Shown in pieces: positions 1-11,752 of a stretch of 64,000 nt of DNA. The position numbers were made by a program, and so were the translations under genes. Source of the DNA: Anomaloglossus baeobatrachus (Eukaryota; Chordata; Amphibia; Anura; Aromobatidae); contig NC_134353.1 of assembly GCF_048569485.1 (NCBI RefSeq), positions 530,441,008-530,505,007 on the forward strand. Direction: 5' to 3'. Position 1 is the first letter of the stretch; the number at the start of each line of letters is the position of its first letter. A model generated the notes under the pieces. It saw only the letters and a list, made by a program, of their open reading frames with translations, was not told the origin of the DNA and did not search any database.

Positions 1-835
1 GAAAGAACAGATAGAATAACAATATAGATATAGAGGTAGCTAGCTTGACCAGCTGTTTTACAGCATTTTTATTTTTTAGGAAAAAAAAAATGACGTGGGG
101 TCCCCCTAATTTTCATATCCAGTACAGGACCAGCAGCAGCTGCAGGCTGCAACCCTTAGTGGTGTGCTGTATCTTGGCTGGTTATTAAAAATAGAGGGGA
201 TTCCATGCTTATTTTTAAAATATTTAGATTAAAAAAAAAAAATTATGTGGGGTCCCCTCCATTTTACTAAAACCAGCCATGGTACAGCAGACAACTGGAG
301 GCTGATATTATTAGGGTGGGATGGGCCATAGTTATTTGGCTCTTTCCAGCCTAACAATAGCAGCCCACAGCCACCCAAGAAATGATGCATCCATTAGATG
401 CGCCAATTCTGGTGCTGTACCCAACTCTTCCCATTGCCCTGGTGCGGTGGCAAACGGTGTAATATTTGTGGGGTTGATGCCAGCTCCAGCTGGCACTAAG
501 CCCTGGTATTAGTAATATTAGTAATGGGTAGCATCTAGCAGACACCACCATTACTAATCCAGTAGTTGAAAGGAGAATAACAAAGTTTATTTGAACAAAA
601 ATCCCCCGATTCCAGCCCTCGTTCACCAATTTATTTTATTTTTAAAAATAAAAAAAAGGTCCGCTGTAATCCATGGTGAGGTCCCTCACTGTTCCCCAAA
701 AGCAAACCTGAAAAGACATAAAAAGAGAAAATTATTCAATAAAGACAAAAGACACCCTCTTTTCCAATTTATTTTCCTACCAAACCCCTAATCCTGGTCC
801 ACCGTAATACAATTAGGGGGTCCCACGTGATCCCA
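1..835. repeat. dispersed repeat 'W', copy 1 (partial)
   Basis: AT-rich DNA with no gene. It carries modules seen again at about 15230-15850, 42180-42560 and 54250-56110: a 'gtggggtcccc' block, a 'ttggctggt' block, a block on 'cagcccacagccaccca', and a 'ggcactaagccc' block. The left edge lies outside the window. I see no terminal inverted repeats, so the class is unknown. Short open frames here are chance. Confidence 0.45.
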
Positions 836-1687
836 TACTGCTGTCACATTCAATGGAGAACCGAACGTTCCCCATTGATTGTGAGAGCAGCCGCTGCAGA
901 CAGGCACACACACACTCACTGCTGTGTGTGCTTCACTGCGGGGACCTGGACTTCATAAGGTGAGCCCAGGTCACCGCAGGGGCGCCCTCTGCAGTGTGGG
1001 TGGGCCGAGCAGTGACATCACAGCTTAATCGGCGTTCACAATTAACTCAGATGATATCCTGACGACACACCCATGACACCCACACTACAGCGGGTGTCAG
1101 GGCAGTAACGCCACGGGTTCATCGGAGTTCACAATGAAGTGATAGCCGCTACATCCACGGTAGCGTGGGTGTCACAGGGTGTCGTCAGGATGTCATCTGA
1201 GTTCATTGGATACTCCGATGACACCCTGACCTCACTGCACACACTGCTGGATACTCACCTGTCCCCAGCGATGCTGTCCCAGGCATTGATGTCTACGGCG
1301 ATGCTGCTGCTTCCAGCTCCTCAGTGCAGTGCATATTCAAGGAGTCTAATGAGCGGGGGTCAAAAGCAAATAACAGCAGCGCCGAATACAGCAATGCTGT
1401 AGGCAGGTGAGTATAGAAATTCATTTTATTTCATAAACGTGTTTTCTTTGGTACATGTCACACTGATGTCACACGGACCACATCAGTGTGTGGTATGTAT
1501 GACACCCATGCTGCCGGAGAAAAAACTGACATGTCTGCGTGTGTGCGTGCGGGGAAGCGTGGGGCCACACGCTCCATGTGAAAACACGGACGTATGAGGA
1601 ACACCATAGACTTACATGGGTACGTGTGGCATCCATGTTAAAAACGGATGTCACTCGTACCTGAAACATGGACGTCTGAAACTGACC
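836..1687. other. no gene seen
   Basis: I recognise no coding exon. Loosely repeated phrases such as 'catcggagttcacaat' and 'gggtgtcatcggagt'-like blocks around 1020-1230 suggest old repeat DNA. Confidence 0.4.
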
Positions 1688-2978
1688 TTAACCCCTTCAC
1701 CCCCGGGGCACTTTCCGTTTTTGCGTTTTTGTTTTTTGCTCCCCTTCTTCCGAGAGCCGTAACTTTTTTATTTTTCCGTCAATCTTGCCATATGAGGGCT
1801 TGTTCTTTGCGGGACAAGTTGTACTTTTAAATGAAACCATAAGTTTTACCATATGGTGTACTAGAAAGCAGCAAAAAAATTCCAAGTGTGGAAAAATTGC
1901 AAAAAAAGTGTGATGGCACAATAGTTTTTGGGATGTTTTATTCACGGTGTTCACTATATGGTAAAACTGATGTGTGGGTATGATACCTGAGGTCGGTGCG
2001 AGTTTGTAGACACCAAACATGTATAGGTTTACTTGTATCTAAGGGGTTAAAAAAAATTCACAAGTTTGTCCAATAAAAGTGGCACACGTTTTGCGCCATT
2101 TTCCGAAACACGTAGCGTTCTTATTTTTTGGGATCTATGGCTCAGTGATGGCTTATTTTTTGCGTCTCGAGCTGATGTTTCTAATGGTAGCATTTTTGCG
2201 CAGATGCTACGTTTTGATCGCCTGTTATTGCATTTTGCGTAAAACTTGCGGCGACCAAAAAACGTAATTTTGGCGTTTGGAATTTTTTTGCCACTACGCC
2301 GTTTACCGATCAGATTAATTGATTTTATATTTTGATAGACTGGGCATTTCTGAACGCGGCGATACCAAATATGTGTATATTTATTTCTTTTTTAACCCTT
2401 TAATTTTCAATGGGGGGAAAAGGGGGTGATTTGAACTTTTAGGTTTTTTGTTTTTTTTTTAATTTTTTAAAACTTTTCTTTTACTTTTTTTATTTTATTT
2501 TACTAGTCCCCCTAGGGGGCTATAGCGATCAGCAATCCGATTGCTGATCGCTATCTGCTGATCACAGCTATACCGCTGTAAACAGCAGAAATAGTCACTT
2601 TCTTTTTTCCTCTGCTCCGTGCCGAGGAAGAATGAAAGTGAAACTTCGTAGCACCAGGCGTCATCACATGACCCTGTGCTACGATGGCAACCACCGAACG
2701 TCACGTGATCACTCACGTGACGTCCGGAGGGGGCGGCGGTAAGTAAAAAACATGGCCGCGCGCATATAGATCTCGCTGCCAGACTTTGGCAGCGAGATCT
2801 AAGGGGTTAATGTTCCGGGTGGAATGCGATTCCACTCGGAACATGTAGGCACACATGTCAGCTGTTGAAAACAGCTGATATGTGTGCCGATCCACGCCGC
2901 CTGCCCGCGGCAGGGGGCGGGGCTTACCGGGACACGATCCATGACGGAAAGATCCAACCATGGTCGTGAAGGGGTTAA
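1688..2978. mobile_element. non-autonomous TTAA-target DNA transposon (piggyBac-like), copy 1
   Basis: The element proper is 1692-2974 and sits between TTAA direct repeats at 1688-1691 and 2975-2978. Its ends are inverted: it starts CCCCTTCACCCC and ends in the complement of CCCCTTCACGAC. TTAA duplication plus a CCC start is typical of piggyBac elements; Kolobok elements also use TTAA, so the superfamily is not certain. There is no transposase frame. Copy 2 at 3655-5815 is the same family in the opposite orientation. Confidence 0.75.
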
Positions 2979-3006
2979 AGCTTACTCTTAAAGAGACAGT
3001 ACTTGC

Positions 3007-3064
3007 ATGATCACAAAAATGTCTGATCCTTTTCATAATGACCAGGCCAAGTCTGCTAACTTTG

Positions 3065-3109
<45 letters not shown>

Positions 3110-3654
3110 GTGTTCCAGTTACAGAGGCTAATGCCGCCAACCCGGTTCCAGCCCCTCTCATGGCTACCTGCATGCCATGCTTCATAGGAACCTCTAGTCT
3201 CCCAAGCTACAGAGGATATTCTCATACACTTGCTGGGTTCAAAGAAAAGATGATGTACACTCTTGAACTTTTCTCACTTTCTCCCCATCAGCAAGTTCAA
3301 CTTCTCCTGGGACAGCTTGAGGGTCCAGCTGCTGTGGAAGTCCATTCCTAGCCATCTACTGAGAAAACCAGTGTAGAACAGATCCTCACCCGCCTGGGAA
3401 AAGAATTTGAACGTCAATCATTCACTGAGGTTCGTCTCAAATTTTATAACAGACTACAGGGACCAGATGAGACTCTTAGGGACTATGCACTAGCCCTTCA
3501 GTTTGCGTACAGGGCTTTACAGCAAATAGACACTCTAGAAACTGATGCAGAAAACATAATCACGACAGATTCATAGAAGGTGTGGACTCCAGGTTAGTAC
3601 AAAGTCAACTCTGCATGCTAGAAGCACGAAATCTAAACATGACTTTCTTAGACT
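3007..3654 (+). pseudogene. gag-like region of the LTR fossil
   Basis: The N-terminal part has a run of about 15 serines encoded by a TCA microsatellite (about 3066-3109). After it comes a capsid-like segment with the order LPSYRGYS, MMYTLELFSLSP and QVQLLLGQLEG, followed by a helical stretch containing RLKFYNRLQGPDETLRDYAL. This resembles the capsid of Ty3/gypsy and PNMA-type Gag proteins. The region is a fossil and is cut by the TTAA element. Assignment rests on pattern, not on a search. Confidence 0.5.
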
Positions 3655-5815
3655 TTAACCCCTTCACGACCATGGACGGATAGATCCGTCATGGAGCGTG
3701 TCCCGTTAAGCCCCGCCCCCTGCTGCGGGCAGGTGTCACGCTCCCCGGCTCCCCTGATAGGCTCCCCGGCTCCCCTGCCATGCTCCCCGGCCCCTCTGCC
3801 TTGCTTACCGGCTCCCCTGCCACGCTTCCCCGCTCCCAGGTCGCGCTCCGCCGCTCCCGTGCCAGGCTTTCCGGTCCCCCGCTCCGCAGCCTTCCTGCTC
3901 CATCGCCTGCGGTCCCCAGGCAGCCCGGTCCCCGCTCCCGGCGCCCGTCGGCTACTCTGCCTCAGCCCGGCTCTCCTGCTTCCTACTCACCGCTCCCTCC
4001 TCTGGCTTCTGGCACCCGGGCCTCGCGCATGCGCATTAGGGCGCGCGCACCGTCATTGACCCTCTCTTAAAGGGCCAGCACCTAGAAACAGGAAATTGCA
4101 TAGACAGGTACAGGGTATATTAAGAATCACTTTCCTGGTGGGCGGGGCCTGTTCTACGTGTTTAGCAAGCTAGTGTTCAGGTCCCCTATTGCTTTGCCTT
4201 GTGCTTTTGCCTGCATTAACCCTGTCCTGTCTCGTAGAGCCTGTCCTGCCACGCCAGCCGCTCCGAACCACGCTCATTCCCGTAACCTGACGGTGACTTC
4301 GGCGGATGTTCCACCATCTCTGCAGCTCCGCCAGTCTCCAGTCCCTGGCTCCGTTTGGTGACCCGTTCCATTGCTCAGCAAGTTCCGGATCCCGCCTGAC
4401 CTTACCACCTGGGCTCGGACTCTGAGCCTCGTCACCCGGACCACCGTCCAGAACTCCGTCCACCTTTCCTGCTCCCCTACGGACTGTCCGGCTACCATTA
4501 ATGCTTCGGCTGCCGTGCACCCAGACCCTCTGGCGGGGTGACCTGCCTGGCTGCCTCCTCAAGAGAAACCGGTGTACGGTCCAGAGGTTCCACCACCCGG
4601 ACGTTACAGCAGGCGGCGATGATCGGCACACATAGCTGTTTTCAACAGCTGACATGTGTGCCTGCATGTTACGAGTGGAATCGCATTCCACCTGTAACAT
4701 TAACCCCTTACATCTCGCTGATAAAGTCTGGCAGCGAGATGTATATACGTGTGGTGAAGATTTTCACTTACCGCCTTCCCCATCGGAAGTCATGTGAGTG
4801 ATCACGTGACTTTCGGTGGTTGCCATCGTAGCACAGGGTAATGCGATGACACCTGCAGCTATGACATTTCACTTCCTGTTTCACTGGCCTCCGGGCCGGG
4901 TGAAAACGAAAGTGACTGTATCTGCTGTTTACAGCTGTATAGCTGTGATCAGCAGATAGATAAGAGCGATTGGATTGCTGATCGCTCCAGCCCCCTATGG
5001 GGACTAGTAAAATAAAAAAAAAAAGTAAAACAAAAAGTTTTAAAAAATAAAAAAAACCAAAAAACTAAAAGTTCAAATCACCCCCCTTTCTCCCTATTGA
5101 AAATTAAAGGGTTAAAAAAATAAATATACACATATTTGGTATCGCCGCATTCAGAAATGCCCGATCTATCAAAATATAAAATCAATTAATCTGATTGGTA
5201 AACGGCGTAGTGGCAAAAAAATTCCAAACACCAAAATTACGTTTTTTGGTCGCCGCAAGTTTTACGCAAAATGCAATAACAGGTGATCAAAGCGTAGTAT
5301 CTGCGCAAAAATTGTACCATTAGAAACGTCAGCTAGAGACGCAAAAAATAAGCCATCACTGTGCCATAGATCCCAAAAAATGAGAACTCTACGGGTTTCG
5401 GAAAATGGCGCATAACGTACGCCACTTTTATTGGACAAGCTTGTGATTTTTTTTAACCCTTTAGATACAAGTAAACCTATACATGTTTGGTGTCTAAAAA
5501 CTTGCACCGACCTGAGGCATCATACCCACACATCAGTTTTACCATATAGTGAACACCGTGAATAAAACATCCCAAAAACTATTGTGCCATCACACTTTTT
5601 TTGCAGTTTTTCCACACTTGGAATTTTTTGCTATTTTCCAGTGCACCATATGGTAAAACTTATGGTTTCATTTAAAAGTACAACTTGTCCCGCAAAAAAC
5701 AAGCCCTCATATGGCAAGATTGACGGAAAAATAAAAAAAGTTACGGCTCTCAGAATAAGGGGAGCAAAAAACAAAAACGCCAAAACGGAAAGTGCCCCGG
5801 GGCTGAAGGGGTTAA
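3655..5815. mobile_element. non-autonomous TTAA-target DNA transposon (piggyBac-like), copy 2, opposite orientation
   Basis: The element proper is 3659-5811, with TTAA at 3655-3658 and 5812-5815. It starts CCCCTTCACGACC and ends GGGGCTGAAGGGG. It is therefore copy 1 turned round, with the same inner blocks in reverse order, for example the 'gtttttggtcgccgcaag' block at about 5248. It landed in the gag fossil and later received the solo LTR at 3734-4608. No transposase is seen. Confidence 0.78.
3734..4608 (+). mobile_element. solo LTR, 5-bp target duplication
   Basis: It begins TGTCACGCTCC and ends CGTTACA. It is flanked by the 5-bp direct repeat GCAGG (3729-3733 and 4609-4613) and interrupts the TTAA element. 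A TATA-like 'gggtatattaag' near 4108 suggests plus orientation. The proline-rich open frames at 3691-4070 are translations of this C-rich LTR and are not genes. Family is probably gypsy-like or ERV; it cannot be settled here. Confidence 0.75.
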
Positions 5816-6201
5816 AGCCCTAACCCTGCAAGTAGTGGGTATTGACTTGCCTTGTACCAGCTATGCTGTGTGGAAAAAGGTTTTTTCAGCTCACCTGTCA
5901 TCTGACGCCATACAAATTTCCAGGGTGCACATGGTCCACCGGCCGGTCCGTGCCAGTATATCAAAGAGAGGAAGAGGAACAATATGGACCCGGCACAAAT
6001 TCCGTAAACAAAATCTTTGATCCTTTATTGAAAAAATCTTAAAATTCAGCCAGAAAACGCCAGCCAGAGAACGCACTGTATAAGGGTTACATTACAGGTT
6101 AAACTTGAGTTTATTATTGCCACTTTTGCCTGTTTCTCCTATGCAGGCCACACAGTCTGTGCAAGCCCCTACTCTTATTCATGCACCTACTACCACGGAT
6201 G

Positions 6202-7249
6202 TGTGCCGCCCAGGGCTATGGGGTACTCGGTCCCGGGCGGTGTATAACTGGGGAATATCACTTTGGTGGCCATTGCCCGGTCCCGTGCCCTGAGTGCTTT
6301 TTGAAAAGGGGAATATTTACAGGCGATTAGAATAATGTTCACACGTGATGCCACTTGCGGTGTTGCGGCTATGTAGATGGAGCCGCCGCTGCACAATGTT
6401 CACTACTGGGGCTGGTGTTAATGGCAGCCTGGATGTTAGGCCCTCCGCAAGCAGGGCAGGACCCCAGAGGGTGTTGGAAGAAGGTCAGCCACACAAGGGT
6501 TTAAGTGCAACTGGTTCTTTACTCACTTTCTGGTGGTAACTGGTCACCCAAGGCCGGCTGGTTTCACCTTCAGGTCCCCTTAGTCCCAGTGCCAGTTTAG
6601 CAACCTGGAGGCTTCTTCTCCTGCACCTGTATTTTGGTTGGTGGGTCCCTGTGGCGTAGAGCAGCTGGGGGTCCCCTCCTGGTGGTCTTCTACTACAGTA
6701 CGTATGACAGTAGCGTGAACCCTGTGGAGTTGGAGTCTCTGGTCCTGTCCCCGGTTCTCCCTTTGCTACTGAGTACCGAACTTCAAGGTCAGTGAGGTCC
6801 TTGATGGTCCCCTCACTGTGCAAGTGTTATCAGGTCTGCCTGGAGCTTTTGCCTGACCTAGGATCCTGTACCCAGTTCGTGCGTCGTTCCGGGAGTACTC
6901 CACCGTACTCCACCGGCAACTAACCGCTTGGGCCCTCAGGTCACTGTTCACTCCTGTCAGCACGTAGGCTCAATTTCACAATCAAACCCTTTCTCTTCCA
7001 CTGTCTGACTCTCCACTGTCTGCCCCTCCCACCTGGTTGTCTAGTGGCGTGGCTCCACCTCTAGGCGGCCATCCATTGGTCCAACCCTTGCCTTTTACCA
7101 TTCTATGGAGGACTGTTGTGGAAAACTGTGATTTTCTGGAGTGTTTGTGTGTTACCGGCACTGGTCTTCTGGGTCCCTAGGGGGTAGGCCCTGCATCCTG
7201 GTGGGGATGCAGTACCTTATAGCTCACTGATGGCTTCAGGGGCGCTACA
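6202..7249 (-). mobile_element. solo LTR, 4-bp target duplication GATG
   Basis: On the minus strand it starts TGTAGCGCCCCTGAAG and ends in CA, a start very like the LTRs of the cold-shock-domain elements (TGTGGCGCCCCTGACC). Direct repeats GATG lie at 6198-6201 and 7250-7253. It interrupts the gag-pro fossil. About 1048 bp. Confidence 0.72.
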
Positions 7250-7339
7250 GATGCACTTGTCCAAGTCCTTGACTTTGTATGCCAAGCCTTAAAGGAGCTA
7301 AAAGGCCAACCCCCTGCATCACGTGAGTCATCTGTACAA

Positions 7340-7740
7340 GCTGGACATTGTCCCCAGAGCCACCTTCTAGTCTCCCAAGTCCTGATAGGCCTCCGCCTGG
7401 AAGGCTTCCACCTGGCAATTGTGTCTACTGTACTTATTGTGAGCATCCTGGACACTATAAGTATCAATACTATAAGTTAAATGGATCACCCCCCAAGGCC
7501 AGAGGCCGCCCCTCGGGAGGTGAATCCAAGGGCCCAGAGGGACAATCGCAATTGATTTCCCGGTTCATCTCCAAATGCCCGTATATAACCATATGGATGG
7601 ATGGTGTACCTCTAGAAGCTTTAGTAGATACTGGTTCACAAGTCACCACAATTGAGCGACAAGCCTTCAAAAAGAATTGGGACTTTGATATCCTGAATCC
7701 AGTGGGTAAAGCAAAGTGACACTTAATTGCAAGTAATGGT
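7340..7740 (+). pseudogene. zinc-knuckle-like and aspartic protease region of the LTR fossil
   Basis: An open stretch encodes a Cys/His segment (CVYCTYCEHPGHYK) that resembles a nucleocapsid zinc knuckle. About 70 residues later comes LVDTGSQVTT, the active-site signature of retroviral-type aspartic proteases. It belongs to the fossil at 2979-9290 and follows the solo LTR insertion. It is non-functional as part of that broken element. Confidence 0.65.
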
Positions 7741-8896
7741 AAACCTATTTCCCAGCTAGGCTACTGGGAACTGACCATCCAAATTGGTGATCATAAGTTA
7801 TGAGGTCAAGGTGTAATTGTCACTGAGGCTGAGGAGATGCACCAGCAGTAGTGCCAGGTATGAATGTCATTCGCCATGTGTTTACTGAATTGCTTGCTGC
7901 CTTGCATGCTTCTCTCCATTCTGCTTCTCCCCCTTATAGGCAAGCTGTTCAATGGACTATCAAAGTGCTCTGTGCCCAGCAAAAGTTTGCCAACTTTAAA
8001 GGTGAGATCTGCAGTGTGTGTATCACCGATGCACAACCAGTTAACCTGTCAGCCAACAGTGAGACTCTAGTCTGGTGTCGAGCTCGACAAGGAATTGATA
8101 TGAAGAATATGTAGCTCTTCTTGACTCCTTCCAGATTGAAGGACAGCCCTCCGTAAAAGCTGCCAGACGTATTGTAACCATTTCAAATGGTAGAATACCA
8201 GTATGGCTAGTCAACCTGAATGATGCACCAAAGGGAATCTACTAGTGATATCATCACCTCCTCCGCAAGTCATGCCAATTTACACACCAATTCCTGCCTC
8301 GGAAACACCACCCAGATAACCTACTGTAGAAGAGTCCCTCTACAACACTCAATTTATCCTTCCGTGCTATCACTATATCCCCGTCTCGGTTCCTGCTCCA
8401 GTTGCTGCTTCTCCGCCAATTCCACCTGAACCAGCAGACTATATCATTCCTGCTCCAGAGGAAGATGAAGTGCTGAGGCATTTAGAGCGAAGCACAAAAG
8501 GAAAACCTCTATCCCGCTACAGAGACTAAAAAGTCATATCCTTTTCCATGAGTACATACTTGTATTTCTTTATCTAGCTATTCAGTTTAGTAGCGTTTAA
8601 GCCTCTGCACCTGGGTAATACCAAGCACTTTGCTTATTATTTGCACTATTTTCGTATACAGCCATGGACTTATGGTCTTTTTGTTGCCACTAAAGCGCCC
8701 TTTCAAGAGCCTTTCATATGGACGATAGTATATTGCTTTTTCTCATATTATCACTACCACCCTCATGTTTTGCATTTGTTCATTGCCTACTGTTCTTCTA
8801 TATGCCTGCATATTCTTGCCTTATTGTTACTGTACCTTACATGTATATTTTCTTCCTTTCTTAGTAGTCCTCCACTCGCACAGGATGGCTCACCTT

Positions 8897-9290
8897 GAGA
8901 GAGGGAGTATGTAGTCGCCCGATCCAGATTGTGTATGTCCCTTTCAGTACATCCACTGACTCCTTTGAGACTCCTTTGAGAGCAGACATCATGTAGAGAG
9001 TCTCTTCACCACAAGTTCTCCTGCCAGGCCTAAGGACTAGAATTTCATCATATCCTGACTTCTACAGCCAATATACTGAAGGCTTTCTATACTTAATCCT
9101 CGCTGTCCAAATATACACCGTGCATCTACAGACAGTAGGGCATACTGAGTATATATAAGAACCTACTGCACGCAGGTTGGGAAAGTTTGATGGTCTCCTG
9201 TCCCACTGCAACATTAGTGACTTGGATCCCCTGTCCCTGGGCCCCTGTACATTGCCCTGGAATAACATCTTTCCTGATTTTATGTATCAA
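8897..9290 (+). mobile_element. probable 3' LTR of the gag-pro fossil
   Basis: A purine-rich tract (gagagagggag) is followed by TGTAGTCGCCCG at 8910, the layout of a polypurine tract and an LTR start. A TATA-like 'gtatatataagaac' lies near 9152. The right end is not clear and no target duplication could be assigned. Confidence 0.4.
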
Positions 9291-9533
9291 AAAGAATATA
9301 AACTTTATACATTTTTAACAAAACCAGAGTAGTGGATAAAATATTGGTCAAAGTACAGACGTGCATTCCGTTGAGTACATAGAAGTATATAGCACAGAGA
9401 AGGTAAAACTACAATATTGTGAATGGCTTGCACATCCCCAAAAAAATAAAATTTCAATTGCCGATGTGTGCCCCCAATAATCTACAAGAGAATTAGATTA
9501 ATGGAAAGTATGGTACCTCCTAAGAGAATATAG

Positions 9534-11073
9534 AAGTGCATCTCAAGAAATTAGAATATCATCAAAAAGTTAATTTATTTCAGTAATTAAATACAAAAAG
9601 GTAAACGCATATATTATATAGAGTCATTACAAACAGAGTGATCTATTTCAAGTGTTTATTTCTGTTAATGTTGATGATTATGGCTTACAGCCAATGAAAA
9701 CCCAAAAGTCATTATCTCAGAAAATTAAAATAATTACCACAAAACACCTGCAAAAGCTTCCTAAGCGCTTAAAATGATCCCTTAGCCTGGTTCGGTAGAC
9801 TACACAATCATGGGGAAGACTGCTGACTTGACAGATGTCCAGAAGGCAGTCATTGACACACTCCACAAGGAGGGTAAGCCACAAAAGGTCTTTGCTAAAG
9901 AAGCTGGCTGCTCACATAGTGCTCTCTCCAAGCATATTAATGGAAAGTTGAGTGGAAGGAAAAAGTGTGGTAGAAAAAGGTGCACAAGCAACCGAGATAA
10001 CCGCAGCCTTAATAGGATTGTTAAGAAAAGGCCATTAAAAAATTTGGGGGGAATTTACAAGGAGTGGAATGCTGCTGGAGTCAGTGCTTCAAGAGCTACC
10101 ACACACAGACATAACCATGACAATGGCTAGAACTGTCGCATTCTTTCTGTCAAGCCACTAATCACCAATAGACAACGCCAGAAGTGTCTTACTTGGGCCA
10201 AGGAGAAAAAGAACTGGACTGTTGCTCATTGGTCCAAGGTGTTGCTCTCAGATGAAAGTGAATTTTGCATTTCATTTGGAAATCAAGGTCCCAGAATCTG
10301 GAGGAAGAGTTTAGAGGCACACAATCCAAGCAACCTGAGGTCTAGTGTGACATTTCCACAATCAGTGATGGTTTGGGGAGTCATTTAATCTGCTGGTGTA
10401 GGTCCAATGTGTTTTATCAAGACCAAAGTCAGTGCAGCCGTTTACCAGGAAATTTTAGAGCACTTCATGCTTCCCTCTGCCGACAAGCTTTTTGGAGATG
10501 GAAATTTCATTTTCTAGCAGGACTTGACACTTATCCACACTGCCAAAAGTACCTGTTTTAATAACCACAGTATCACTGTGCTCGATTGGCCAGCAAACTC
10601 GCCTGACCTAAACCTTGTCCCAGACCTTGTCAAGAGGAAGATGAGAGACACCAGACCCAACAATGCAGACGACTTGAAGGCTGCTATCAAAGCAACCTGG
10701 GCTTCCATAACACCTCAGCAGTTCCACAGGCTGCTTGCCTCCATGCCACGCCACATTGATGCAGTAATTCATGCAAAAGTAGCCCGACCAAGTATTGAGT
10801 GAATTTACTGTACATATTTTTCAGGAGACCAACATTTCTGAGTTTAAAATCATTTTTTCGGGTGGTCTTATATAATATTCAAATTTTCTGAGATAATGAC
10901 TTTTGGGTTTTCATTGGCTGTAAGCCGTAATCATCAACATTATCAGAAATAAACACTTGAAATAGATCACTCTGTTTTTAATGACTGTATATAATATATG
11001 TGTTTTCCTTTTGTATTGAATTACCAAAATAAATTAACTTTTTGATGATATTCTAAGTTTTTGAGATGCACTT
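9534..11073 (+). mobile_element. Tc1-like DNA transposon (decayed, near full length)
   Basis: Inverted ends of at least 60 bp begin AAGTGCATCTCAA and carry 'ttagaatatcatcaaaaagt' on both sides. The length of 1.54 kb is normal for Tc1. The TA duplication is not preserved at both ends. The transposase pseudogene lies at 9810-10802. Confidence 0.9.
9810..10802 (+). pseudogene. Tc1-family transposase pseudogene
   Basis: One reading frame of about 330 codons runs the whole length and is broken by in-frame stops at 10128, 10386 and 10515. The N-terminal part is the helix-turn-helix DNA-binding region (TDVQKAVIDTLHKEGKPQ; GCSHSALSKHINGKL). The DDE catalytic core follows: LLSDESEF carries the first Asp and QQDLTLIHTA the second. 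At the third site the usual DLNPIENLWG block is replaced by DLNLVPDL with about three residues lost, so the catalytic Glu is missing. The end (ATWASITPQQFHRLLASMP) is typical of Tc1. It cannot make an active enzyme. Confidence 0.9.
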
Positions 11074-11109
11074 GTCCATTCTACAATATTTAACATATGC
11101 ATACAGTCC

Positions 11110-11374
11110 CGCTACAGGACCTGTATGCACATATTATACAGTGTGTCCACCCATATCCTGTCCACCGCCATTAACTTGAGAACGGCAGCAGCTACAGGCA
11201 TAGAAGTGGTGTCTAGGTATAGTAAAGTAGCCATGCACTACGCAATGAAACCACCTATAGCGCCACCTGGTGGAAAACAATGGAGTTAGCATTTTTATCT
11301 CGAAAACAGAACGACATAGAGAAAAAAAGTGAATTAAAAAATTGTAGAGCATCATCAATTCAATACCCTGGGTA
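11110..11374. other. no gene seen
   Basis: Spacer between the Tc1 element and the LTR fragment. It includes 'tagcgccacctggtgg', but I recognise nothing coding. Confidence 0.3.
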
Positions 11375-11752
11375 TCCCACGACAGCAGCGGCGGTGTCCC
11401 ACTTCACCACACATCGTGGGTGGCGACACAGACATTCTACAATCAATCTCATACAAATACGTCCCCGTTTTATTTGGAGTGTCCGCGCGACCCCCGGGTC
11501 CGGGGAACCAGGGGTGGGATTCAAATTTTTAACAACAGGTTCTCTGTAAACCCCGCCCCTTTGAAAACCACACCCATTCTGTAACCACACCCACTTTTTT
11601 TAGCCACACCCATTTTCACGCACTTTCCTCAACCAAAAATACAAGTAATTTAAAGTATCATCTCTTTCCCCTTCTTCCCCTCCTCTACCATCACTCTCCT
11701 GTCCAGTACCAGATGTTCCCGTTACTGTCAGTCATATTGTATTAAATGGTTT

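Larger units (their letters stand above)
2979..9290 (+). mobile_element. gag-pro LTR retroelement fossil (Ty3/gypsy-like), interrupted
   Basis: This is a broken old element. It has gag-like coding at about 3007-3654, then after insertions a zinc-knuckle-like and protease block near 7400-7740, further protease-side coding to about 8500, a purine tract at about 8897-8907, and a probable 3' LTR from 8910 with a TATA-like stretch near 9155. No reverse transcriptase or integrase is visible and no 5' LTR is found. It is interrupted by a TTAA transposon (3655-5815) and a solo LTR (6202-7249). Many breaks point to great age. Confidence 0.6.

Noticed and set aside
3691-4070. Proline-rich open frames of 122 and 96 codons
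   Set aside because: They come from the C-rich solo LTR at 3734-4608, and the two frames overlap without any domain.
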